Below are positions 32,244 through 39,985 of a stretch of 64,000 bases of DNA, in pieces. Under the pieces are notes generated by a model. That model made no database searches and was not told where the DNA came from. It saw only the letters and a program-made list of their open reading frames with translations. The first letter of the stretch is position 1, and the number at the start of each line of letters is the position of its first letter. The position numbers were made by a program, and so were the translations under genes. The stretch comes from Clostridia bacterium (GTDB lineage: Bacteria > Bacillota > Clostridia > Christensenellales > Borkfalkiaceae): NCBI GenBank assembly GCA_017415505.1, contig JAFQGG010000037.1, forward strand, positions 1 to 64,000, in the 5' to 3' direction.

Positions 32244-32510
32244 TTATTGCGCAGCGAACTTCAATGCTTCCGCCGAGTTCTTCTTTATAAGCCAGTCGGA
32301 AAGCTGAAGTATGGGTTTTTGCGAAAAGACCACTTCGCTCGGTTTTTGTGGAAACTCATGGGCGAGTTGAGTTTGCATAAAAAGATTTGCTTTGTCTTCG
32401 TCTGTTTTTGATAGTTTTGCCTCAAAAAAAATCGTGCTATTGGAACTATACTTGGTGGAAATATGGCTTGGAGACAGTCCAGAACGACTCGTCGGAAAGA
32501 CATATATACA
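32244..32510 (-). pseudogene. Possible gene remnant, unrecognised
   Basis: The minus strand is open from a TAG at 32511-32513 to a TAA at 32246-32244 with no ATG and no ribosome site at its start. The last 60 codons read like a real protein end (KLSKTDEDKANLFMQTQLAH and LSDWLIKKNSAEALKF). This suggests the 3' part of a gene that lost its beginning. No family was recognised. The surrounding 32.1-32.6 kb has no other credible gene and sits beside tRNA-Ser, a common insertion point. Could still be chance. Confidence 0.3.
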
Positions 32511-32669
32511 CTATTCAGACAATTTTATGCGCAAGCAGATGGATATAGTAAAGTTCCCTACGCTCGAAAACCGCGTAGAATAAGGCTTTTAAGATGATTT
32601 TGTTCACCAAATTGTTCACCAAACCCCACCAAAAACGTATTTTTGAGTAGATATTTATTCAAAAATACG

Positions 32670-32714
32670 CAAAAAAACACGGTTTTATGCAGGTATTTTT
32701 GCATAAAACCGTGT
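32670..32714 (-). terminator. Terminator after tRNA-Ser
   Basis: ACACGGTTTTATGCA (32677-32691) pairs with TGCATAAAACCGTGT (32700-32714); on the minus strand TTTTTTT follows. A second stem (CGTATTTTTGA, 32636-32646, with 32659-32669) lies just beyond. Confidence 0.85.
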
Positions 32715-32717
32715 CGG

Positions 32718-32807
32718 TGGCGCAGAGAAAGGGATTTGAACCCTTGTATACATTCCTGCATAACACGATTTCGAATCGTGCGCGTTCAACCGCTCCGCCA
32801 TCTCTGC
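32718..32807 (-). tRNA. tRNA-Ser (anticodon CGA)
   Basis: A 90-base class II tRNA: acceptor GCAGAGA/TCTCTGC, discriminator G, encoded CCA, anticodon loop TTCGAAA with CGA, and a long variable arm (GTTATGCAGGAATGTATAC). It reads UCG. The sequence just downstream on the minus strand is degenerate, as at sites used by integrating elements. Confidence 0.93.
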
Positions 32808-32926
32808 AAACAGCTTTTATATTATATACTATTCTACTTAAAAAATCAAGTGTTTTTGTAGCGTTTTTTAGAAATTTTCTCCCGTTGCGCAAGTTTTATT
32901 TACACAACGGGAGCTTTCCTTTATCT

Positions 32927-34309
32927 TTACATTAAAGTAATCAGTAGTTGCGAAGCAAGAACGATTAAAATTAACGCGATCGGATAGGTAGACGCGTATG
33001 CCGAAGCTACGTCGTCCGTTTTCGCCGTGGCTATAAGAGTTCCAAGCGCCGGCGTAGAAGTCATACCGCCCGTAATCGAACCAAGGCTATTCAAGAGCGG
33101 TAATTTTAACACATATTTACCAACGACAAAACCCACAAGCATAGGAACTACCGTCATAACCGCACCGCCTACGAAGCCCCAAACGACGATTGCCGCGCCG
33201 CCTGCATTGGCAATTTCTTGCACCAACGCTACGCCACCTTCAAAGCCCGCGCCAAGCAAGAACAGTGCCAAACCGAATTCACGAAGCACTTTCAATGTGG
33301 ACGCTTTTACTTCCAAAGAAAGCTTACCGATATGACCTAGATGTCCGAAAACGAGACACATAATCAATACGCCGCCCGTCGTACCGAGCGAGAAGCAAGG
33401 TCCGTTATAGCCCGCGCCCGTCAAAGGTATGTTAATAGAGCCAAGCAACAAACCTGCAATAACCGCAAGCGCAAACGGCAAGAAACCAAAGTCTTCACAG
33501 CTAAAATACTTTGAATAATCTCTTTCTTCTTCCTGTGCGCCGAGTCTTAACAATTCGCGCTCTTTCGCCATATCTGCCTTCAAGAATTTAGGCAACAGTT
33601 GCACGAACAGCACGACTCCTACTACCCCGAACGGATACGCGATCGCGTGTCCAAGCGTGATGAGTGCCAAATTCTCCGTAGCCGCGTCCTGCGCCGCCGA
33701 GAACCCGGGCGTAGAGGTAAGCGCGCCCGACAAAACGCCAGCCCAATATTCAGGACCGTAGTCGGTCAAAAGCGTGCAAAGTACCGCTACGAGCGTACCC
33801 GCCAAAATGATGATTGCACCAAGTAAAATATAAGTTTTGAAGTTCTTTGCAAGGTTCTTAAAGAAATTCGGACCTGCAATAAACCCAACCGAACCGACGA
33901 ACAAAATCAAACCGAGATTTTGTACGGGTCCCTTCAAGTTTTTCACAACCGTCGCGCTCGTGCTTTCCATATGGAACGCGCCGAGCAAGGGTACGTCTTT
34001 GAAATCAAGCGTACAAAGCCAACCGAGCAAAATTGCCACGAGGAATACCCCTGCCGTACCCAAAGATACGCCTTTGATATTCACACCGCCGAGCAAATAG
34101 CCCAAACCTAAAATCAAGAACGCCAACGCGAACATAACGAACGTGGAGCTAAACTTGAAAGTACTCGACGCTCCGTTTGCGTTGCTTGCACTAATTCCGC
34201 ACCATACCGCAATTCCTACAACTACAAGAATAGCAACGGCAATCCAAAGCCATTTCAAACTCTTCTTTTTAGGCTCTGGCGAAACGTTTTTCATATTTGA
34301 ATCTTCCAT
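32927..34309 (-). CDS. AspT/YidE-family transporter, candidate dicarboxylate exchanger
   Basis: 460 residues, ten or more hydrophobic helices in two halves. Each half carries the family-type motif: GALTSTPGFSAA and GGMTSTPALGTL. This is the aspartate-alanine antiporter-like family, without the TrkA_C domains of AspT itself. It is the last gene of the fumarate-reduction operon, 81 bases after the flavoprotein gene. By position it may export succinate or exchange it for fumarate, malate or aspartate across the membrane; that is inference. The short N-terminal tail is basic (KKKSLKW). ATG with AGGAGAA site. Confidence 0.8.
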   Translation of the reverse strand: MEDSNMKNVSPEPKKKSLKWLWIAVAILVVVGIAVWCGISASNANGASSTFKFSSTFVMFALAFLILGLGYLLGGVNIKGVSLGTAGVFLVAILLGWLCTLDFKDVPLLGAFHMESTSATVVKNLKGPVQNLGLILFVGSVGFIAGPNFFKNLAKNFKTYILLGAIIILAGTLVAVLCTLLTDYGPEYWAGVLSGALTSTPGFSAAQDAATENLALITLGHAIAYPFGVVGVVLFVQLLPKFLKADMAKERELLRLGAQEEERDYSKYFSCEDFGFLPFALAVIAGLLLGSINIPLTGAGYNGPCFSLGTTGGVLIMCLVFGHLGHIGKLSLEVKASTLKVLREFGLALFLLGAGFEGGVALVQEIANAGGAAIVVWGFVGGAVMTVVPMLVGFVVGKYVLKLPLLNSLGSITGGMTSTPALGTLIATAKTDDVASAYASTYPIALILIVLASQLLITLM

Positions 34310-34390
34310 AATTCTCCTTTACGTGCAAACGAAAACGCCTTTTCGTGCGCTTTCGTTTATTTTAGATTTCATCAATCTCCCTACGGTTTA

Positions 34391-35995
34391 TTAATTCGCT
34401 TGTCTTCTGTAATCGGGCAAAAGCTTGGGCGAACAAACCTCGGATTCAATACCCGCCTCGTCAAGCTCTTTCTCGAAAGCGTCTACGTGCGCAAGCGTAA
34501 GCTCTTTAAGCTCAACGCTCTTATACTTCTCGCCTGCCTGTTGACCCGCGTTTCTACCGAATACGATAATATCCAAAAGCGAGTTACCCATAAGACGGTT
34601 CGTTCCGTGAATACCGCCGACCGCTTCGCCTGCAACGTACAGGTTTTCAATGCAAGTCATGCCGTTCGCGCCGATATCGATACCGCCGTTTTGATAGTGC
34701 AAGGTGGGATAAATAAGAATGGGTTCTTTACGGATATCAATACCGTATTTACCGAACATACGGAGCATTGCGGGAATACGCTTTTCAATCGTTCCCTCGC
34801 CGTTGAGGATATCGATAAGCGGGGTATCCAGCCAAACGCCCTCGCCGTCCGTCGTTTTGATACCGTTTCCGTTTTGCTTACATTCACGAATAATCGAAGA
34901 CGCGGTTACGTCGCGCGTTTCCAACGAATACACGAACGCTTCGCCGTTTTTATTGACGAGCTGTGCGCCGAGCGAACGCACCTTTTCCGTTACGAGCGCG
35001 CCGTAAATTTGCGTAGGCTCTGCCGCGCCCGTGGGGTGATACTGCAACGTTTCGGGATAGAGCAATTTCGCACCCGCTCTATACGCAAGCACGAGCCCGT
35101 CCGCCGTTGCGCCGTAATGGTTGGAGGTGGGGAAACCTTGATAATGCAATCTTCCCGCACCGCCCGTCGCGATAACGACCGTCTTCGCACGAGCAATCAA
35201 AATTTCCTTCGTTTCCATGTTCAAGAGAACCGCACCGGCAATTTTGCCGTCCGTATCCTTGATAAGCTCGATTGCCGCCGTAAAATCCACGACCGTGATA
35301 CCGCGGTTAAACACTTCGTCGCGAAGCGTTCTCATGATTTCCGAACCCGAATAGTCGCGACAAGCGTGCATACGCTTTCTCGAAGTACCGCCACCGTGCG
35401 TCGTAACCATCGTACCGTCCGCTTCTTTATCGAACATAACGCCCAATTTATTCAACCAAAGGATTGCCTCGGGTGCTTCGTTTACGAGCTTATACAAAAG
35501 TTCGGGCTTATTTTTGAAATGCCCACCGCCAAGCGCGTCGAGATAGTGCGTCGCGGGGCTGTCGTTCGGCTTATCCGCCGCTTGAATACCGCCCTCTGCC
35601 ATCGCCGTGTTTGCGTCGCCCAAACGGAGTTTGGTTGCAATCATAACGTTCGCGCCTCTTTCGTGCGCTTCAATCGCCGCGGAAGAACCCGCGCCACCGC
35701 CACCGATTACGAGCACGTCTACGTCGTAATCGATTTTGGAAAGGTCGATTTTCATATCCTTGATGCGGGAATGTCCTTGCAAGAGCGTAGCAAGCTCGTG
35801 CAAAACCTTTCCGCCTTTATTTTGCCCCACTTTCAATTCTTCATACGCGGTCGTGATATAATCGGGGTGAAACTGCGCCAAAACGGCGTCTTTTTCCTCC
35901 GCGGTCATTCTTGCGTGGAGATTTTCAATACGGGAAGCGCGGGTCGCTTCTACTTTTTTCATAGATTCAAGTTGTTCATCGGTATAACGATACAT
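34391..35995 (-). CDS. Fumarate reductase flavoprotein subunit (soluble, FrdA/TfrA-like)
   Basis: Reduces fumarate to succinate. 534 residues: an N-terminal extension of about 50, then the FAD fold VLVIGGGGAGSSAAIEA. LQYHPTGAAEP and TEKVRSLG supply active-site His and Arg, and GGIHGTNRLMGNSLLDIIVFG binds FAD. In the segment aligned to E. coli FrdA His44, which binds FAD covalently, this protein reads ANTAMAEGG: Asn replaces His, so FAD should be non-covalent. The C-terminal helical domain of SdhA/FrdA is mostly missing. The iron-sulfur subunit is encoded 11 bases upstream and no membrane anchor gene is present. Confidence 0.9.
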   Translation of the reverse strand: MYRYTDEQLESMKKVEATRASRIENLHARMTAEEKDAVLAQFHPDYITTAYEELKVGQNKGGKVLHELATLLQGHSRIKDMKIDLSKIDYDVDVLVIGGGGAGSSAAIEAHERGANVMIATKLRLGDANTAMAEGGIQAADKPNDSPATHYLDALGGGHFKNKPELLYKLVNEAPEAILWLNKLGVMFDKEADGTMVTTHGGGTSRKRMHACRDYSGSEIMRTLRDEVFNRGITVVDFTAAIELIKDTDGKIAGAVLLNMETKEILIARAKTVVIATGGAGRLHYQGFPTSNHYGATADGLVLAYRAGAKLLYPETLQYHPTGAAEPTQIYGALVTEKVRSLGAQLVNKNGEAFVYSLETRDVTASSIIRECKQNGNGIKTTDGEGVWLDTPLIDILNGEGTIEKRIPAMLRMFGKYGIDIRKEPILIYPTLHYQNGGIDIGANGMTCIENLYVAGEAVGGIHGTNRLMGNSLLDIIVFGRNAGQQAGEKYKSVELKELTLAHVDAFEKELDEAGIESEVCSPKLLPDYRRQAN

Positions 35996-36006
35996 TGCGC
36001 TTCTCC

Positions 36007-36681
36007 TTATTTCTCGATTTCTCTATGGTTATAGAGATTTTTTTGTTCTTCAAGCGGAGTGTTCATAATCGCTTCCAACGCCGCTTTACAATCCCCCGCG
36101 TCGATTTCCGCTACGCGATTGATAAGATGTTCGCTCTCGGGCGCGAGATATTTACCCGTAAGACGACGGGTAAGCAACGCCACCTGCGGGTGAGAAATTC
36201 CCGCGGGACAACGGGACGAGCACACGCCGCACATAACGCAGTCAAAGCTCTCTTCCGCCGCTTTTTCATACTCACCGCGTTGCGCGTAAGCGATATATTG
36301 CATAACGTTCAATTCCTGCGTACAGCTCTTCGTACAAGCGTTACAACCGATACACGAATAAATTTCAGGATACAACTGCATCATGATTTGTTGCGTGGGC
36401 TTAATTTTCTCGATATCGTACACTTGCTTTACGAGCGGGAAGAATGGAAGCGTTGCTACGTACATTCCTTCTTCTACTTGTTGTTGACACGCAAGGCAGG
36501 TTTTGAGTTCCTGTTGCCCGTGGATACGGTAGATCGTCGCGCAAGCACCGCAAAAGCCGTTTCTACAACCGCAACCGCGCACGAGTTGATACCCCGCGTA
36601 CTCCATTGCTTTCATTATCGTAAGACTTTCCGGCACTTGATAGCGTTTACCGAAAAGATACACGTTTACCATTTTTTCCAT
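36007..36681 (-). CDS. Fumarate reductase iron-sulfur subunit (FrdB/TfrB-like)
   Basis: 224 residues. The N-terminal plant-type ferredoxin domain has [2Fe-2S] ligands in GCGCRNGFCGAC and CLAC. The C-terminal half has two [4Fe-4S] motifs, CIGCNACTKSC and CVMCGVCSSRCP. It passes electrons to the flavoprotein encoded next. The classical subunit has a [3Fe-4S] site facing quinone; here both sites look like 4Fe ferredoxin sites, consistent with a soluble, quinone-independent enzyme. It lacks the C-terminal CCG domains of methanogen TfrB; those are in the separate HdrB of this operon. Confidence 0.88.
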   Translation of the reverse strand: MEKMVNVYLFGKRYQVPESLTIMKAMEYAGYQLVRGCGCRNGFCGACATIYRIHGQQELKTCLACQQQVEEGMYVATLPFFPLVKQVYDIEKIKPTQQIMMQLYPEIYSCIGCNACTKSCTQELNVMQYIAYAQRGEYEKAAEESFDCVMCGVCSSRCPAGISHPQVALLTRRLTGKYLAPESEHLINRVAEIDAGDCKAALEAIMNTPLEEQKNLYNHREIEK

Positions 36682-36693
36682 AGTTTTCTCTCC

Positions 36694-37521
36694 TTAATAC
36701 TCGTCGGGAAGTTCGTCCAATTCCGTCATACGGAACACGGGGCCGTCCTTGCAGACGAATTTATCGCCTACGTTACATCTACCGCATTTCCCGACGCCGC
36801 ACTTCATACGCAGTTCGAGCGTGGTGTATACGCGCGATTTATCAAATCCGAGCTCCAAAAGCCCTTGCAGGGTAAATTTAATCATGATGGGAGGTCCGCA
36901 AAGTACCGCCGTCATGTTGGGGTCAAGCCCCAATTCTTTTACGTACGAGGGCACGAAGCCGACGTGACCGTCCCAACCCTCTTGCGGGCGGTCAATCGTA
37001 AGATATACTTCCGTATTGGGTTCGTTTACCCATTCCGTTTGAATTTCTTCGATATCTACGAGATCGTCTTTACTTCTCGCGCCGTACACGATTACCACTT
37101 TGCCGTAGTTTTCGCGATAGTGGCGAACGTAGTTGATTACGCTACGAAGGGGCGCAAGACCGATACCGCCTGCGATAAAGAGCAAATCCTTGCCCTTGAA
37201 ATCTTCTTCCACGGGGAAATTCTTTCCGTACGGTCCGCGCACGGTGATTTGCTGTCCCACTTCCATTGCATGAATTACTTCCGTCACGCAACCGCATTTT
37301 TTAATGGAAAACTCCATGTACTCCTCGTTCGTAGGCGAAGAGGTGATGGAGAACATACATTCCCCTACCCCGGGAACGGAAACCATCGCGCATTGCCCGG
37401 GCATATGTTGAAACAATTTTTTACCGTCCGTACCCACGACGCGGAAAGTTTTCACGTCGGGCGTATCCTTACGAATATCGGTGATTACACCAACTTTCGG
37501 AATGAGGGTTTCATCAATCAT
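36694..37521 (-). CDS. flxA: FAD/NAD(P)H oxidoreductase subunit (FlxA-like)
   Basis: 275 residues of the ferredoxin-NADP reductase fold found in sulfhydrogenase gamma and FlxA. HMPGQCAMVSVPG and YMEFSIKKCG are in the FAD domain, FIAGGIGLAPLRSVI in the NAD(P) domain, and LCGPPIMI follows. The C-terminal [2Fe-2S] motif is MKCGVGKCGRCNVGDKFVC. It probably takes hydride from NADH and hands electrons to FlxB. It overlaps flxB by 8 bases. In Desulfovibrio FlxABCD-HdrABC, the homologous subunit is the NADH entry point; NADH rather than NADPH is not provable here. Confidence 0.85.
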   Translation of the reverse strand: MIDETLIPKVGVITDIRKDTPDVKTFRVVGTDGKKLFQHMPGQCAMVSVPGVGECMFSITSSPTNEEYMEFSIKKCGCVTEVIHAMEVGQQITVRGPYGKNFPVEEDFKGKDLLFIAGGIGLAPLRSVINYVRHYRENYGKVVIVYGARSKDDLVDIEEIQTEWVNEPNTEVYLTIDRPQEGWDGHVGFVPSYVKELGLDPNMTAVLCGPPIMIKFTLQGLLELGFDKSRVYTTLELRMKCGVGKCGRCNVGDKFVCKDGPVFRMTELDELPDEY

Positions 37522-38551
37522 CTTTTTTACCTCCCAAAGTTTTTACAACTTTTACGATATTGAGGCGTTGCGGGCATTTATTTACGCAACGACCGCAACC
37601 TACGCACGAATACAATCCGTCGTTTTGCGAAGGATAATATACGAGCTTGTGCATGAACCGTTGACGGAATCTTTGCATTTGCGTCGTACGGCTGTTTCCG
37701 TGCGCCATAAGCGTGAAGTCGGAATACATACAGGAATCCCAACAACGGTAACGGATAACGCCCTCGTTCGTCTTAAAATCGCGAATATCGAAGCATTGGC
37801 AGGTAGGGCAAACGAAGGTACAAGTACCGCAACCGAGGCAAGCCTCGCTCATTTCTTCCCATTCTTTGGCTTCAAAAAGGTCGTTGAGGTTCTCGGGCGT
37901 GAAACGGCTCAAATCAAGCTTCGCAAACGGCAAGTTTTCAAGCACCGCTTTCGTCGTTTCCCGTTGCCCCGCAACCGTTTCTTCTCCACCCTCTTCCGTC
38001 AAAGCGGTGATAAGAGCGGTGAGCGCTTCGCCTTTTTCCGTATTCGCTTGCCAATAGAGGTATTCGCCGTCCAACCAAGTCGTTACGTCGCCTTGGGGCG
38101 CAGTTGCGTCGATACCGAACACACCGCAAAAACAGCTTTCCTCGGGTTTGGAGCAAGCAAGCGTGACGATCGTCGTCGCTTCTCTTCTCGATTGATAGTA
38201 AGTATCTACGGGCTCGGCAAGGAATACCTTATCCAAAACCTCGATCGCCTTATAATCGCACGCTTTCACACCGAACAAAACGAACGGTTTTTCTTCTTTA
38301 TAATCTTTGCGTACGTCGATAATCTCGATGTTCTTCCCTTCGGTTTTGAACTTCATCATGTTTTCCGTTTGCGGGAAAAACATATTCTTCGGGGATTTTA
38401 CCGTCTTCAAGGTTTCAAGGGAAACTTCCGCGCCCTCTTTCCATACCTTGTAGTTTACTTCTCCCGCGTAGTTTACGGGAATGAAAAGCCCCATCGTTTC
38501 GGAGATTTTCGCGTACAGTTCGTTTAATCTTTCTTTCGCAATTTTCAACAT
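37514..38551 (-). CDS. flxB: 4Fe-4S dicluster electron-transfer protein (FlxB, AsrA/HydB-like)
   Basis: 345 residues of the family that includes anaerobic sulfite reductase AsrA and sulfhydrogenase beta. PFVLFGVKACDYKAIEVLD is a family hallmark, and ACSKPEESCFCGVFG follows. Two [4Fe-4S] motifs are CLGCGTCTFVCPTC and CVGCGRCVNKCP. It links FlxA to the Hdr side. It overlaps flxC by one base and flxA by eight, a sign of tight co-expression. No catalytic role of its own is expected. Confidence 0.85.
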   Translation of the reverse strand: MLKIAKERLNELYAKISETMGLFIPVNYAGEVNYKVWKEGAEVSLETLKTVKSPKNMFFPQTENMMKFKTEGKNIEIIDVRKDYKEEKPFVLFGVKACDYKAIEVLDKVFLAEPVDTYYQSRREATTIVTLACSKPEESCFCGVFGIDATAPQGDVTTWLDGEYLYWQANTEKGEALTALITALTEEGGEETVAGQRETTKAVLENLPFAKLDLSRFTPENLNDLFEAKEWEEMSEACLGCGTCTFVCPTCQCFDIRDFKTNEGVIRYRCWDSCMYSDFTLMAHGNSRTTQMQRFRQRFMHKLVYYPSQNDGLYSCVGCGRCVNKCPQRLNIVKVVKTLGGKKDD

Positions 38552-39528
38552 TATTTTGCCTCTCCTTTGAACACGTCGTTAGGTTCTGCATCCCCTTCCG
38601 TATAGGAAGTAAGAGGCGTCTTGCCTTCGTCCGTTTCCCCTGCTTGGTACTCGCCGTAAAGTCCGTCGATATCTTTGATAAACTTTCTATTGAGAAGGTG
38701 CAAAGGAATGTTTTGCGGGCAAACTCTCGAACATTCTCCGCAGTCGGTACAACGACCTGCTACGTGGAACGCACGAATGATATGGAAAAGCTGTTCTTCG
38801 AACTTGTCGTCGTTCGCCTTCGCCGCAATCCCAGACGCGGGATTGTCAAACACGCATTTCACGCACGAACAAGCGGGACATACGTTACGGCAAGCGTTAC
38901 AACGAATACACTTGGAAAGCTGTGCGCGCCAATACGCAAATCTTTCGTCTTCCGTCATGGCTTCCAATTTTTCTACTTCTTCAAAGCGGTTCACATCCCG
39001 CTCGGGACGCTCGTGAAGAATAATCTCTTCGTCTTTTACCTGATGCGTTTTATTGCAGGTCGCACACTTGGTAAGAACGACGTCGGGTTTACTCAAAACT
39101 TCCTCGCCGTAAGGCGTGGTAACTTTCACTTCTTTATCTTGCACTTCAACGCCCGTAACGAAAGAAACGCCTTTCGCTTTGATTTTTTCGATATCTAATT
39201 TCCCTAAACATTCCACGGCGATTACGTATACGTTTTCGCGTTTTATGCGGTGTTCTTTTACGAGTTGGTTAAAGCTATACGAGTCGCAAGGCTTCAAAAA
39301 TACAGCCGTTTTACCTTCCTTTTTGCTCATTTGAATGAGGTATTTGGAAAGGTTCGCCCCGCAAAAATAGTCGTATACGAACGAATCGAGTTCTTCTACG
39401 CTTTCAAAAGACGCGGGCGAAGGGTCGTGACAAAAGTCACCCTTTTTCCAACCGATTACACGCGCAACTTCACCGCTTTCCAAAAGCGCTTTCGCGCGTT
39501 CGAGCATTTTCAATTCAACGTCTTTCAT
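38551..39528 (-). CDS. flxC: 4Fe-4S electron-transfer protein (FlxC-like, FrhB/HdrC-related)
   Basis: 325 residues. The first half (FLKPCDSYSFNQLVKEHRI, YVIAVECLGKLDIEKIKAKG) resembles F420-hydrogenase beta-type and coenzyme-linked electron carriers. The second half has CATC, CIRCNACRNVCPACSCVKC and CTDCGECSRVCP, which can hold two or three [4Fe-4S] clusters. It lies between flxD and flxB in the same order as the Desulfovibrio flx-hdr locus read in reverse. It probably passes electrons between FlxB and HdrA. Confidence 0.78.
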   Translation of the reverse strand: MKDVELKMLERAKALLESGEVARVIGWKKGDFCHDPSPASFESVEELDSFVYDYFCGANLSKYLIQMSKKEGKTAVFLKPCDSYSFNQLVKEHRIKRENVYVIAVECLGKLDIEKIKAKGVSFVTGVEVQDKEVKVTTPYGEEVLSKPDVVLTKCATCNKTHQVKDEEIILHERPERDVNRFEEVEKLEAMTEDERFAYWRAQLSKCIRCNACRNVCPACSCVKCVFDNPASGIAAKANDDKFEEQLFHIIRAFHVAGRCTDCGECSRVCPQNIPLHLLNRKFIKDIDGLYGEYQAGETDEGKTPLTSYTEGDAEPNDVFKGEAK

Positions 39529-39529
39529 C

Positions 39530-39985
39530 TTATTCGCCCTCCTTTACTCTAAGGTCGGTCAAGCGTTTGTTTTCGCCCAGCGCCGTCACTTGCGCAACGA
39601 AATCGTTCATAACGGCGGAGAAGCGTGCGCCTTCCGCTGCGGATACCCACTCTACGCGCGTACGCTCTTTTTCAATCCCCATGTAATTGAGGAAGCTGTA
39701 CAAAAGCGCCATTCTTCTTCTCGTATAGTAGTTACCCGTTACGTAGTGACAGTCCCCGGGGTGGCAACCGCAAAGGATTACGCCGTCCGCGCCCTGTTGG
39801 AACGCTTTCAAAACGAAAGTGGGGTTCACGCGACAAGAACAAGGTACGCGAATGATTTTTACGTTTGCGGGATACGTCAAACGGCTCGAACCCGCAAGGT
39901 CCGCCCCTGCATACGAACACCAATTACAACAAAACGCAACGATATTGGGGGTAAATTCTTTCTTTTCCGTGGTTACTTCTTGCAT
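39530..39985 (-). CDS. flxD: Hydrogenase iron-sulfur subunit, MvhD/FlpD family (FlxD)
   Basis: 151 residues with the MvhD motifs NIVAFCCNWCSYAGAD, VPCSCRVNP and LCGCHPGDCHYVTGN. In methanogens MvhD binds one [2Fe-2S] cluster and connects the electron donor module to HdrA, and it likely does the same here. It overlaps hdrA by 13 bases and leaves one base to flxC. Confidence 0.92.
   Translation of the reverse strand: MQEVTTEKKEFTPNIVAFCCNWCSYAGADLAGSSRLTYPANVKIIRVPCSCRVNPTFVLKAFQQGADGVILCGCHPGDCHYVTGNYYTRRRMALLYSFLNYMGIEKERTRVEWVSAAEGARFSAVMNDFVAQVTALGENKRLTDLRVKEGE

Noticed and set aside
34400..37563. Plus-strand ORFs of 544 and 522 codons
   Set aside because: They lie antisense to frdA, frdB and flxA, whose motifs are intact. 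The long open frames come from codon bias on the minus strand.
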